38,673 nucleotides of DNA, taken from contig NZ_BMWD01000002.1 of the NCBI RefSeq assembly GCF_014651055.1, forward strand, positions 1 through 38,673, in the 5' to 3' direction. Below the pieces are notes generated by a model. That model saw only the letters and a list, made by a program, of their open reading frames with translations, did no database searches and was not told where the DNA came from. This stretch comes from Streptomyces fructofermentans (lineage in GTDB: Bacteria > Actinomycetota > Actinomycetes > Streptomycetales > Streptomycetaceae). The position numbers and the translations under genes are program-made. Below, one piece after another: positions 25,402 to 34,108 of the stretch. Within the stretch, counting starts at the first letter, position 1; every line of letters begins with the position of its first letter.

Positions 25402-27312
25402 TCAGCGTCGGAGAAGAGGCTCCTCGGTCGTGGCGGGCGGTGATTCGTGCTGCCCGGACACGAGTTCCCGCAGCTTCTCCCGGGTCTCCGGATCCGTCGA
25501 GTAGACGATCGTGCCGACCATGCCCCGCGTCAGCAGGACCTTGTACGTGTTCCGAATGAGCCGATCCACGTCGCTGTCCGATGTGGACTTCTTGAACACC
25601 GGGTCCTTGGACGCGGTGCGGTCCGTGATCCAGCGGTCACCCCGCCAGACCAGGTCCGGGCCGATGATGACGCCGGACCAGTCGTACTCGAATCCCTGCG
25701 CGGTGTAGACGCAGCCGATCTGCCCGAATCCGGCCGGGTCGGTGGCCCACAGCGCGGACGGCGGCGCACCCGAGACCGACCGGTCCCCGCGCAGGTTCCA
25801 CGGACGGGCCCAGCCCCCGATGACGACGTCGAGAGGCAGTGGATCACCGGGCTTGGGTTCGGGCGACCATCGCCAGCAGTAGCCCGCGGACATCCGGGCA
25901 CCGAATTTCTCCGCGCGACGGGCGTCGAGAAAGGCGTTCAGCTCTTCGGGACTGTCGGCGACCAGCAGCCTCATGCGGCCGTCGGGCTCCCACCTGACCG
26001 GCCCTCCGGCCTCCAGGCCGAGAAGCCGGACCACCCAGCGCAGATACGCGTCGCTGCCCCCGCAGCGGAACTGACTGTCCAGGGGGACGACATGACAGGC
26101 GATCCCCCGCCGGGCCGCGGCCTGGCGGATCTCTTCGACGGTCCCCATCTCACCGGGGCGCACCACCTGGTGCTCGTCGAGGAAGAAGACCGGTACGTGC
26201 GCCACGTCGATGAGTTCGTCGATCTGCGCCCTTCCGGTCCGCAGGGCCGCACGGGTGTAGCGGTTGGCGGAGGTCTCCCGGATCCGGTGCGCCTCATCAC
26301 AGATCACAGCACCCAGGCTGTTCTTCTCCGTGGTCATGAAACTGTTGAAGTACTTGAAGAGATCCTGGACTTCCCGCTTCCGGGAGCCGACGACCTTCCG
26401 CATCGTCTTGGTGAAGGACTGCGAGCCGGTCGCATGCACCGCGGCCACGCCCCTCCTGTACAACTCGCCCAGCAGTTGGAGCGCGATCACACTCTTCCCG
26501 GTACCGGGGCCGCCGGTGACGATCAGGACTTCCTTGTGGTCGGCGCGCTTCGCCCGCTCCACCGCGTTGAGCACCATGCGGTAGGCGACCTGCTGCTCGT
26601 CGAGCAGGACGAACTGCTGCCGCTCCCGTACTTCCTGGGCTGCCACGGACATCAGCTGCTTGGACGGCACGGTGGCCCCCGCGAGCAGTTCGTCGGCCGC
26701 GAGGGCACCGGGGTGCCTGTCGCTCAGCTTCGACCTGAGGTGGTCCAGGAACGCGCCACGGCGCTCCCCGGTGAAGAGCAGTCCCCGTGCGTCACGCTCG
26801 ATCTCCCGCAGTCCCGCGACTCCGAACTCGGTGGCGTTGTGCAGGAAGGCGACCCCCTGGATACGGTCGCCGTGCTCAGCAACCGCTCCATTGAAGTTGA
26901 CGAGGTACTCGCAGTACCGCGTCACCTGCTCGATCGGATTGAGCACGGCGTGTGCGTAGGCGTCGACATGGCACAGAGTGGGGTCGTCCTCGTGCGGAGC
27001 CGCCTGACTCCACTGCTTCAGCTCCACCACGACGTAGGACGGCTCCCCCGTGCCCGGGTGCACTCCGGCCAGGACGGCATCGGCACGCTTGCTGTTGAGG
27101 GGCAGCGCGTACTCCAGCATCACCTCGACGTCGCCCAGACCGGCCTCGTTGAGCGCGGCCGCCAGAAGGGGGATGCTGCGCTCCCAGGAACGCACCTCGG
27201 AGGCTCCGGGCCGATAGCCGTGCATGTGGACGAACTGCTCGGTGAGGTGCAGGAACAGCGAACCGTCGAGTGCCATGACGGCGACCGTGTTCGCGGACGC
27301 GCGGAACAGCAA
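25402..27312 (-). CDS. PD-(D/E)XK nuclease-DUF2075 helicase fusion, copy 2
   Basis: About 636 residues. I choose a TTG at 27312 because, as in copy 1, a GGGGGA site and the palindromic leader sit at the same distance upstream, and alignment of the N-termini agrees; ATG 27276 is the conservative alternative. Nuclease signature: Glu67, Asp78 (RADAVLAG) and Glu97-Leu-Lys99 (VVELKQWS). Helicase motifs: GGPGTGKS (Lys273), VICDEAHRIRE, FFLDEHQVV, SQFRCGGSDAYLRWV, YTAQGFEYDWSG and YKVLLTRGMVGTIV. It lacks the Arg-rich tail of copy 1. The two genes are 171 bp apart, same direction, probably separately transcribed. They have diverged clearly, so this is an old duplication or a working pair rather than a recent copy. 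Confidence 0.87.
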   Translation of the reverse strand: MLFRASANTVAVMALDGSLFLHLTEQFVHMHGYRPGASEVRSWERSIPLLAAALNEAGLGDVEVMLEYALPLNSKRADAVLAGVHPGTGEPSYVVVELKQWSQAAPHEDDPTLCHVDAYAHAVLNPIEQVTRYCEYLVNFNGAVAEHGDRIQGVAFLHNATEFGVAGLREIERDARGLLFTGERRGAFLDHLRSKLSDRHPGALAADELLAGATVPSKQLMSVAAQEVRERQQFVLLDEQQVAYRMVLNAVERAKRADHKEVLIVTGGPGTGKSVIALQLLGELYRRGVAAVHATGSQSFTKTMRKVVGSRKREVQDLFKYFNSFMTTEKNSLGAVICDEAHRIRETSANRYTRAALRTGRAQIDELIDVAHVPVFFLDEHQVVRPGEMGTVEEIRQAAARRGIACHVVPLDSQFRCGGSDAYLRWVVRLLGLEAGGPVRWEPDGRMRLLVADSPEELNAFLDARRAEKFGARMSAGYCWRWSPEPKPGDPLPLDVVIGGWARPWNLRGDRSVSGAPPSALWATDPAGFGQIGCVYTAQGFEYDWSGVIIGPDLVWRGDRWITDRTASKDPVFKKSTSDSDVDRLIRNTYKVLLTRGMVGTIVYSTDPETREKLRELVSGQHESPPATTEEPLLRR

Positions 27313-27426
27313 GGACTTCCCCCAGGCAGCACGAAATGACTCGTGCGGGTGGGGGCATGTCCTTCGAGACTCCACCGGAGTGGAACGGAAGCCCGTCGGG
27401 CCGCGTTGACGATGCTCCCGAGCGTA
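27313..27426 (-). promoter_or_regulatory. Shared 5' leader, copy 2 (before nuclease-helicase copy 2)
   Basis: This has the same order as copy 1: possible -10 TACGCT (27421-27426), the 25-bp block (27387-27411, one mismatch), and the palindromic block with CACGA-N6-TCGTG at 27330-27345, ending 18 bp before the TTG. Between the blocks copy 2 has about 20 extra bases that include ACTCC-ACC-GGAGT, a small extra hairpin. Confidence 0.6.
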
Positions 27427-27607
27427 CCTGGATCACTGACCGCCTTGACACTGAGCGGAGCCCGATCCGGGAGCGGGCCCGCGTCGAGGCGAGTCCCTGA
27501 CTCCGCGAGCACGCCGGCAATGGGTGCTCGCCTGCTCCGCCGTCAGCCGACCCGGAGCCCGGCCCAGCTTGTCCCGGCACTCAGGCAGGACAAGCACCCC
27601 TGCCGTG

Positions 27608-27832
27608 CTAGCCGTGCGTCTCCGGTCCCCAGTACTCCGGGCCGACCCCGCGCCAGTCGATCAGCGGGGAGACCGCGGCGGTGGCCGGGTCCAGGGTCAG
27701 GCCCGCTCGGCGCAGGAATTCCGTGAGGTCGTCCAGGCTGTGGGCCAGTCCGATGCTCTCTCCGTCGACGCGCACGCGGCGCCCCGACGTCGACGACGGT
27801 GGGGAGACGACCACTCGCTGGGTTTCGCTCAT
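27608..27832 (-). CDS. Small conserved actinobacterial hypothetical protein
   Basis: A 74-residue protein starting at ATG 27832 behind a GGGTGGGGG stretch. It has a short beta-like start (RRVRVDGESIGLAHS), a helix (LDDLTEFLRRAGL) and an acidic, Trp-containing C-terminus (LIDWRGVGPEYWGPE). This looks like a small Streptomyces conserved hypothetical; I know no function. It lies 186 bp downstream of the ABC exporter on the same strand and may be a separate unit. The frame upstream of ATG 27832 is also open, but without a better start. Confidence 0.7.
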   Translation of the reverse strand: MSETQRVVVSPPSSTSGRRVRVDGESIGLAHSLDDLTEFLRRAGLTLDPATAAVSPLIDWRGVGPEYWGPETHG

Positions 27833-28018
27833 GCCCCCACCCTGCCCCCCTTCTGCCAGAACGTGCATCCGGATCGCGGGATCCGTACGCCCGATCCGGG
27901 GGCGGGCCCGGAATCCTCGCGGACCGTACGTACGGGGAGCGGCGCCGCACGCACGGAGAAGTCGACCGTACGTGCGGCGCGTGGACCGTACCCGCGGAGA
28001 GGGGAGGCCGGGCCCCGG

Positions 28019-29938
28019 TCAGAGGCGGGTCGGTTCGCCGGCTTCCCGCGGGATCACGGCCGAGGGTCCGGACCTGCCCTGCTTCTGGAACTGCGTCCGG
28101 TACAGCTCCGCGTACCGGCCGTCCGCCGCGAGCAGGTCCTCGTGCGTGCCCCGCTCGACGATGCGGCCCGCCTCCACGACGAGGATCAGGTCGGCGGACC
28201 GTACGGTCGACAGCCGGTGGGCGATGACGACCGCCGTGCGGCCCTCCAGGGCCTCGGCGAGCGCCTCCTGCACCGCCGCCTCCGAGGTGTTGTCGAGGTG
28301 GGCCGTGGCCTCGTCGAGGACGACCACCCGCTGACGGGCCAGGAGCAGCCGGGCGATGGTCATGCGCTGGCGTTCGCCGCCCGAGAGCCGGTAGCCGCGC
28401 TCGCCGACCACGGTGTCGAGGCCGTCCGGCAGGGAGCGTACGAGGTCGTCGAGGCGGGCCCGGCGCAGTACGTCCCACAGGTCGTCCTCGTCGGCGTCGT
28501 GCCGGGCGAGGAGCAGGTTGGCGCGCACCGATTCGTGGAACAGGTGGCCGTCCTGGGTGACCATGCCGAGGGTCTCGCGCATCGACTCGGCGCTCAGGTC
28601 CCGGACGTCGACGCCGCCGATGCGCACGGTGCCCTCGTCCGTGTCGTAGAGCCGGGGCAGCAGCGAGGCGATCGTCGACTTGCCGGCGCCCGAGGAGCCG
28701 ACGAGCGCCACCGTCCGGCCCGGTTCGGCGCGGAACGAGATGCCGCGCAGGACCTCCGTACCGCCTCGGGTGTCCAGCGCGGCGACCTCCTCCAGGGACG
28801 CCAGGGAGACCTTGTCGGCGGACGGGTACGCGAAGCGGACGTCGGTGAACTCGACGGAGACCGGGCCCTCCGGCACCGCGCGGGCGTCCGGCTTCTCCTC
28901 GATCAGCGGTCGCAGGTCGAGCACCTCGAAGACGCGTTCGAAGCTGACCAGGGCGCTCATGACCTCCACGCGGGCGCCGGCGAGCGAGGTCAGGGGCGCG
29001 TAGAGGCGGGTCAGGAGCAGGGCCAGGGAGACGACGGCCCCCGGTTCCAGGCTGCCGCCCAGGGCGAACCAGCCGCCGAGTCCGTAGACGAGGGCGAGCG
29101 CCAGGGCGGAGACCAGGGTCAGGGCCGTGATGAACGCGGTCTGCGCCATCGCCGTGCGCACCCCGATGTCCCGTACGCGGTCCGCCCTGGCGGCGAACTC
29201 GGCGGACTCCGCGCCGGGCCGTCCGAAGAGTTTGACGAGGGTGGCGCCGGGCGCGGAGAAGCGTTCGGTCATCCGGGTGCCCATGGCGGCGTTGAGCTCG
29301 GCGGCCTCGCGCTGGAGTTTCGCCATCCGGCTGCCCATCCGGCGGGCGGGCACCACGAAAACCGGCAGCAGTACGAGGGCCAGCAGAGTGATCTGCCACG
29401 ACAGGGCGACCATGACGACGAGGGTGAGCAGCAGGGTCACGACATTGCCCACGACTCCGGACAGGGTGTTGCTGAACGCGCGCTGGGCGCCGATCACGTC
29501 GTTGTTGAGGCGGCTGACGAGGGCTCCCGTGCGGGTGCGGGTGAAGAACGCGACGGGCATGCGCTGCACATGGTCGAAGACGGCCGTCCGCAGGTCGAGG
29601 ATCAGCCCTTCGCCGAGGGTCGCCGAGAGCAGCCGTCCCACCATGCCGAGAGCCGCCTCGGCGATCGCGATCCCCGCGATGAGCAGGGCCAGCCGGACGA
29701 CCGTGCCCCGGTCGCCGCCCGACACGATCGCGTCCACGACCCGTCCGGCCAGCACGGGCGTCGCCACCGCGAGCAGCGCCGTGGCGACGCTGAGCAGCAC
29801 GAACCGCACGATGCGGCGGCGGTGCGGGCGGGCGAATCCGGCGATGCGGCGCAGGGTCGCCCTGGCCAGGGGCCGGGTCTCCCGCTGGGCGTTCATGACG
29901 CTGTGCAACTGCGTCCAGGCTGTCGTCTCCATGCTCAT
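28019..29938 (-). CDS. ABC exporter half-transporter (permease-ATPase fusion)
   Basis: This 639-residue protein has an N-terminal six-helix ABC membrane domain (about 30-330) and a C-terminal ATPase: Walker A GSSGAGKST (Lys420), signature LSGGERQR and Walker B VVVLDEATAHLD, then the switch His in IAHRLSTV. It should work as a homodimer in the cell membrane exporting a lipid, peptide or drug; the substrate cannot be told. The possible mRNA start falls only 1-2 nt before ATG 29938, so translation may be leaderless. It is divergent from the UPF0104 membrane protein gene, with a MerR-type promoter in between. Confidence 0.95.
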   Translation of the reverse strand: MSMETTAWTQLHSVMNAQRETRPLARATLRRIAGFARPHRRRIVRFVLLSVATALLAVATPVLAGRVVDAIVSGGDRGTVVRLALLIAGIAIAEAALGMVGRLLSATLGEGLILDLRTAVFDHVQRMPVAFFTRTRTGALVSRLNNDVIGAQRAFSNTLSGVVGNVVTLLLTLVVMVALSWQITLLALVLLPVFVVPARRMGSRMAKLQREAAELNAAMGTRMTERFSAPGATLVKLFGRPGAESAEFAARADRVRDIGVRTAMAQTAFITALTLVSALALALVYGLGGWFALGGSLEPGAVVSLALLLTRLYAPLTSLAGARVEVMSALVSFERVFEVLDLRPLIEEKPDARAVPEGPVSVEFTDVRFAYPSADKVSLASLEEVAALDTRGGTEVLRGISFRAEPGRTVALVGSSGAGKSTIASLLPRLYDTDEGTVRIGGVDVRDLSAESMRETLGMVTQDGHLFHESVRANLLLARHDADEDDLWDVLRRARLDDLVRSLPDGLDTVVGERGYRLSGGERQRMTIARLLLARQRVVVLDEATAHLDNTSEAAVQEALAEALEGRTAVVIAHRLSTVRSADLILVVEAGRIVERGTHEDLLAADGRYAELYRTQFQKQGRSGPSAVIPREAGEPTRL

Positions 29939-29945
29939 GGGAGCG

Positions 29946-29976
29946 ACCGTAGGACCTAAAGCGTTGTTGAGGTCAA
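29946..29976 (-). promoter_or_regulatory. MerR-type promoter of the ABC exporter
   Basis: On the minus strand TTGACC (29971-29976) and TACGGT (29946-29951) are separated by exactly 19 bp, the overlong spacer typical of promoters activated by MerR-family proteins. Within it lies an imperfect dyad, GACCTAAA (29953-29960) and TTGAGGTC (29967-29974), 7 of 8 bases matching. No MerR gene is in the window. Confidence 0.6.
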
Positions 29977-30093
29977 GTCAAGGGTGGTGATGATGCGCGC
30001 GCGGGGCGCGCGGCGGCGACGTGCCCGGGGTGTCGGCCGCCGTCCGCGTGTCCGCAACCCGCCGTTGGCCCGGACCCGGCACCCTTTCACCAC

Positions 30094-31383
30094 GTGACGG
30101 TCGTACGACTTCCCGAGGGCCCGCCCCGGCCTCCCCGCAGCCTCCGGCGGTACGCGCGAGCCCCGCGGCCCGGACGGTTCCCGCGCTCCCCGTGGCCCGT
30201 GGGGCTCCCACGACTCCTGCGGCTGCCCCGCCTTCCCCGCCCCGCACGTCATCCGCGCCCCGCGCCTCCCGTACACCCTGTGCTCCCCGGGCCTCCCACA
30301 CCCTCCGCGCTCCCCGCTCCCGCGACGCCCGCCCCGCTCACCTCGTCCCCCGGGCTCCCTCTCCCGCTGCCGCGCGACGCGGTCACCGAAGGTCCCCTGC
30401 CCGCTCCCGAGTCCGCTCCCGCCCAGGGCGTCCGACGGTCCCGGTGGGGCTTCCTCGGGCGCCTTCCGGTGCGGCAGATCCTGTGCCTGCTCCCCCTCGT
30501 CCTCGTCCTGGTGGTCGCGGCGCGGCACCGGGCCGTGCTGGCGGACGGCCTCGGTCATCTCGCGACGGCCCGGTGGCCGTGGCTGCTCGCCGCGGTCGGG
30601 ACGACGTGCCTGACCTGGGTGGCCGCCTCCGTCACCCGGCAGGGTGCCCTCGTGGCGCGGCTTCCCGCTCGGCGGCTGCTGGCGACGCAGTTCGCGGCGG
30701 GCGCGGCCAACCACCTGCTGCCCACCGGCCTCGGGGCGAGTGCGGTCAATCTGCGCTTCATGGCGGTGTGCGGAGTCCCGCCGGCCCTCTCCTCGGCCGC
30801 CCTCGCGCTCTACCTCCTCGCGGAGTCGATCGCCCGCGTGTTCCTGCTGCTGACGCTGCTGCTCGTGTTCCCGCACGCGCTGCGGGTCGGCACGCTGGTC
30901 CCGGACGCAGCGGTCGGTCCGCTGCTGGTCGGCGTCGGGGCGGTGGCCGCGGCGGCGCTGCTGCTCATGCTCGCGAGGCGGCCCCGCACCCTCGTGCTGT
31001 CCTTCCTGCGGACGGCGCTCGGCGAGGCCCGGTCCGTGCACACCCGCCCCTCCCGCGTGCTCGCTCTGTGGGGCGGAGCGCTCGCCTTCCCCGTCCTCCA
31101 GGCGTCCGGACTGGTCGCTGTGGGGCTGGCGTTGGGGCTGCCCGTGCCCGTGGCCCATGTGGTGGTGGCCTATCTGGCGGCGACCGTGGCCGTCGCGCTG
31201 ATCCCCACGCCCGGAGGCATCGGTTCGGTGGACGCCGCGCTGGTCGTCGCCCTGGTGGCCGCGGGGGGTCCGGCGGCCGTGGCGACCGCGGTCGTACTCG
31301 CCTACCGCGTCATCACGGTGTGGCTGCCGCTGCTGCCCGGGGCGTTGACGCTCGGCGCGCTCGTACGGCTGAAGGTGATCTGA
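30094..31383 (+). CDS. YbhN/UPF0104-type (LPG-synthase TM) membrane protein
   Basis: This 429-residue protein starts at GTG 30094. The first about 115 residues are a Pro/Arg/Ala-rich, probably disordered cytosolic stretch; the rest holds about eight hydrophobic helices with the family pattern GLGASAVNLRFM and, near the C-terminus, PTPGGIGSVDAALV, which marks the lysylphosphatidylglycerol-synthase transmembrane (UPF0104/YbhN) family. Members are thought to flip or carry lipids; no aminoacyl-transferase domain is attached here. A later start would remove the odd N-terminal extension, but none has a better ribosome-binding site that I can see. It stands alone, divergent from the ABC exporter. 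Confidence 0.85.
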   Translation: MTVVRLPEGPPRPPRSLRRYARAPRPGRFPRSPWPVGLPRLLRLPRLPRPARHPRPAPPVHPVLPGPPTPSALPAPATPAPLTSSPGLPLPLPRDAVTEGPLPAPESAPAQGVRRSRWGFLGRLPVRQILCLLPLVLVLVVAARHRAVLADGLGHLATARWPWLLAAVGTTCLTWVAASVTRQGALVARLPARRLLATQFAAGAANHLLPTGLGASAVNLRFMAVCGVPPALSSAALALYLLAESIARVFLLLTLLLVFPHALRVGTLVPDAAVGPLLVGVGAVAAAALLLMLARRPRTLVLSFLRTALGEARSVHTRPSRVLALWGGALAFPVLQASGLVAVGLALGLPVPVAHVVVAYLAATVAVALIPTPGGIGSVDAALVVALVAAGGPAAVATAVVLAYRVITVWLPLLPGALTLGALVRLKVI

Positions 31384-31682
31384 GTCCCGTCGGCCCGAAG
31401 TCGAGCCTGGCCAAGGGGGGTTGGACGCGTCCCTGCGGACCGGACCGGCCGGATGTCGCATGCCGGGGGCCGGCCGCCGGGTCCGGCCGGCCGCTCCGGT
31501 ACCCGTCGCCGACCACTCGGTCCGGGCGACCCGTCGCGAACCGCCGCACACGCCCGTTCCGGACGCACGCTCCGTGATCCGCCGTCGCCGCGCCACCCCG
31601 TACGCATACGTCCGCACAAGTCCGTACCCGCCGGTGTGACCCGGGAGTAACCTGCTCGCGTCGTCACACGAAGGGGCCCCCG
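31384..31682. other. Intergenic, no gene seen
   Basis: About 300 bp of GC-rich sequence between the UPF0104 and crotonase genes. Small GC-rich inverted repeats occur (for example around 31480-31500), but nothing convincing as a gene. The crotonase promoter should be in the last 60 bp. Confidence 0.35.
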
Positions 31683-32447
31683 ATGCCGGTCCGGATCGAA
31701 CGCCAGGAGTACGTCACCACCGTCGTCCTCTCCCGTCCCGAGGTCCGCAACGCCGTGGACGGGCCCACGGCGGCCGAACTCGCCGACGCCTTCCGCGCGT
31801 TCGACGAGGACGAGTCGGCCAGGGTGGCGGTGCTGTGGGGCGAGGGCGGCACGTTCTGCGCGGGCGCGGACCTCAAGGCCCTGGGTACGGAACGCGGCAA
31901 CCACGTCACCGAGGACGGCGACGGGCCGATGGGGCCCACCCGGATGCGGCTCTCCAAGCCCGTGATCGCGGCGGTCTCCGGGCACGCCGTGGCGGGCGGG
32001 CTCGAACTGGCCCTCTGGTGCGACCTGCGGGTCGCCGAGGAGGACGCGGTCTTCGGGGTCTTCTGCCGCCGCTGGGGCGTGCCGCTGATCGACGGCGGCA
32101 CCGTACGGCTCCCCCGGCTCATCGGCACCAGCCGGGCGATGGACATGGTCCTCACGGGGCGTCCGGTGGCGGCACCCGAGGCGTACGGCATGGGGCTCGC
32201 GAACCGGGTCGTCCCGCCGGGCCGGGCGCGCGCGGAGGCCGAGGCGCTGGCCGCCTCGATCGCCCGTTTCCCGCAGGCCTGCATGCGGGGCGACCGGGGC
32301 TCCGTACTGGACCAGGAGGGTCTGACCGAGCGCGCCGCCATGCGGGGCGAACTCCGGCACGGGACCGGTGTCCTGGAGGAGAGCCTGGAGGGCGCCGCGC
32401 GGTTCTCGGCGGGGGCGGGCCGGCACGGGGCGTTCGGCGATTCCTGA
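31683..32447 (+). CDS. Enoyl-CoA hydratase/isomerase family protein (crotonase)
   Basis: This 254-residue crotonase starts at ATG 31683 after GAAGGGG. Oxyanion-hole segments are present: GTFCAGADLKAL and HAVAGGLELAL. The first catalytic Glu (Glu144 in rat hydratase numbering) is kept in GGLELAL. The second (Glu164, in the FGxPE position) appears to be replaced: the local sequence is FGVFCRRWGVPLIDGG, with Cys aligned to it. It may therefore catalyse an isomerase or other crotonase reaction rather than classical hydration. No CoA-pathway genes are adjacent. Confidence 0.9.
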   Translation: MPVRIERQEYVTTVVLSRPEVRNAVDGPTAAELADAFRAFDEDESARVAVLWGEGGTFCAGADLKALGTERGNHVTEDGDGPMGPTRMRLSKPVIAAVSGHAVAGGLELALWCDLRVAEEDAVFGVFCRRWGVPLIDGGTVRLPRLIGTSRAMDMVLTGRPVAAPEAYGMGLANRVVPPGRARAEAEALAASIARFPQACMRGDRGSVLDQEGLTERAAMRGELRHGTGVLEESLEGAARFSAGAGRHGAFGDS

Positions 32448-32460
32448 GAGGCGTGCGCCC

Positions 32461-32560
32461 TCCCGGGTGCGCGCCCGTGCGTGCGGCCCGTCGCGAGGGC
32501 GCGCCCGTGCGCGTGCCCGGGTGTGTGACCGTGCGCGTGCCCTTCCCGGGTGCGCGCCCG
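32461..32560. repeat. GC-rich direct repeats downstream of the crotonase
   Basis: TCCCGGGTGCGCGCCCG occurs at 32461-32477 and 32544-32560, and CCGTGCGCGTGCCC at 32505-32518 and 32529-32542. The rest of the 32448-32935 gap has no supported gene. The repeats may be slippage products or part of a transcription stop. Confidence 0.7.
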
Positions 32561-32935
32561 GGGTGGCGCGCGCCGACGGATCCCGGCCATCCTGGACGAG
32601 TCGGACGGAGAGCCCGGAATGTCGGCCGGTGTGAGGCAACTCATGTGCGTACGCCGGGAGTTCACCGCGGCACGGTCGGTGCCGCCCGATGCCGGGCGGC
32701 AGGGGCACCGGGAGCGCGGGGAGGTGGCTGCGGGGCAGGTGGGAGGTGGCCTGAGCCGGCCGGCCCGCGACGGAGCACCCTCCGCCGTGTAGCAAGATGA
32801 GCAGGCCCGCCGGTCGACCACGTGTCGAGCCCGGCCGGTCCGCACATCCCGGAATCGAGCAGCAGGTGGCAACAAGGTGACGACAACTCACATACCGGGC
32901 GCACAGCCCACGACCGGCACGGTGGGGAGCAGTTG

Positions 32936-34009
32936 GTGAACCGAGACCTGACGCTGCACGACTGGATCGTGGCGGGCATCTGGCTGACCGTCGGGCTCGT
33001 GGCGGGCGTCCTGCTGCGCCTGCTGCTGCGCTGGCTGGCCAAGCACGCGACCCGTACCAGGTGGAGCGGCGACGACGTCCTGGTCAACGCGCTGCGCGCG
33101 CTGGTGCCGGTGGCGGCGCTCGCGGGCGGCGCGGCGGCGGCCACGGCGGCGCTGCCGCTGACCGGCCGGATCACGCACACCGTCAACCAGATCCTCACCG
33201 TCCTGGTCATCCTCGCCGCCACGATCACCGCGGCCCGTGTGATCACGGGCCTGGTGGGCGCGGTCACGCAGTCCCGGTCCGGAGTCGCCGGGTCGGCCAC
33301 GATCTTCGTCAACATCACCCGTGTCGTCGTGCTGGCGATCGGCTGCCTGATCGTCCTGCAGACCCTGGGCATCTCCATAGCCCCGCTGCTCACGGCTCTC
33401 GGCGTCGGCGGCCTCGCGGTCGCGCTGGCCCTCCAGGACACCCTGGCCAACCTGTTCGCGGGCATCCACATCCTCGCCTCGAAGACGATCCAGCCCGGCG
33501 ACTACATCCGGCTCACGAGCGGGGAGGAGGGGTACGTCGTCGACATCAACTGGCGCAACACCGTGGTACGCAACCTCTCCAACAACCTCGTCATCATCCC
33601 GAACGCCCAGCTCTCCAGCACCAACATGACCAACTACAGCCGTCCCGAGCAGGAGATGACCCTGCTGGTACAGGCCGGTGTCGCCTACGACAGCGACCTG
33701 GAGCACGTCGAGCGGGTCACCTCGGAGGTCGTGGCCGAGGTCATGACGGACGTCGAGGGCGCGGTCCCCGAGCACGAACCCGCCATCCGCTTCCACACGT
33801 TCGGGGACTCGCGGATCGGCTTCACCGTGATCCTGGGCGTCGGGGAGTTCAGCGACCAGTACCGGATCAAGCACGAGTTCATCAAGCGGCTGCACAAGCG
33901 CTACCGCCTGGAGGGCATCCGCATTCCCGCCCCGGCGCGCACCGTCGCGCTCCAGCAGAACGGCGTGGCGATCCCTCCGCAGCGCGACGCGTCGGTGACG
34001 ATCCCGTAG
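32936..34009 (+). CDS. MscS-family mechanosensitive channel
   Basis: About 357 residues from GTG 32936, which has GGGGAG at the right distance; the frame is open upstream to 32822 but that part is polar and uncharacteristic. Four hydrophobic segments occupy the first about 140 residues. The pore-lining and cytosolic beta domain is typical of MscS: TALGVGGLAVALALQDTLAN, then FAGIHILASKTIQPGDYI, and VVRNLSNNLVIIPNAQLSS. These channels open under membrane tension to release solutes on osmotic downshock. It is followed by a terminator-like hairpin and then the sugar kinase. Confidence 0.93.
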   Translation: MNRDLTLHDWIVAGIWLTVGLVAGVLLRLLLRWLAKHATRTRWSGDDVLVNALRALVPVAALAGGAAAATAALPLTGRITHTVNQILTVLVILAATITAARVITGLVGAVTQSRSGVAGSATIFVNITRVVVLAIGCLIVLQTLGISIAPLLTALGVGGLAVALALQDTLANLFAGIHILASKTIQPGDYIRLTSGEEGYVVDINWRNTVVRNLSNNLVIIPNAQLSSTNMTNYSRPEQEMTLLVQAGVAYDSDLEHVERVTSEVVAEVMTDVEGAVPEHEPAIRFHTFGDSRIGFTVILGVGEFSDQYRIKHEFIKRLHKRYRLEGIRIPAPARTVALQQNGVAIPPQRDASVTIP

Positions 34010-34046
34010 GGGACCGAAGACGACCGAGGACGACCGTCGAGGTCGC

Positions 34047-34072
34047 GGGGCGGCTCCAGGCGGGGCCGCCCC
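34047..34072 (+). terminator. Terminator hairpin after the MscS gene
   Basis: GGGGCGGC at 34047-34054 pairs with GCCGCCCC at 34065-34072 around a 10-nt loop, 37 bp after the channel stop. Confidence 0.55.
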
Positions 34073-34108
34073 GCTCCGGTCCGGGAGCGGCGGGAAGGCG
34101 TTGGGCTG

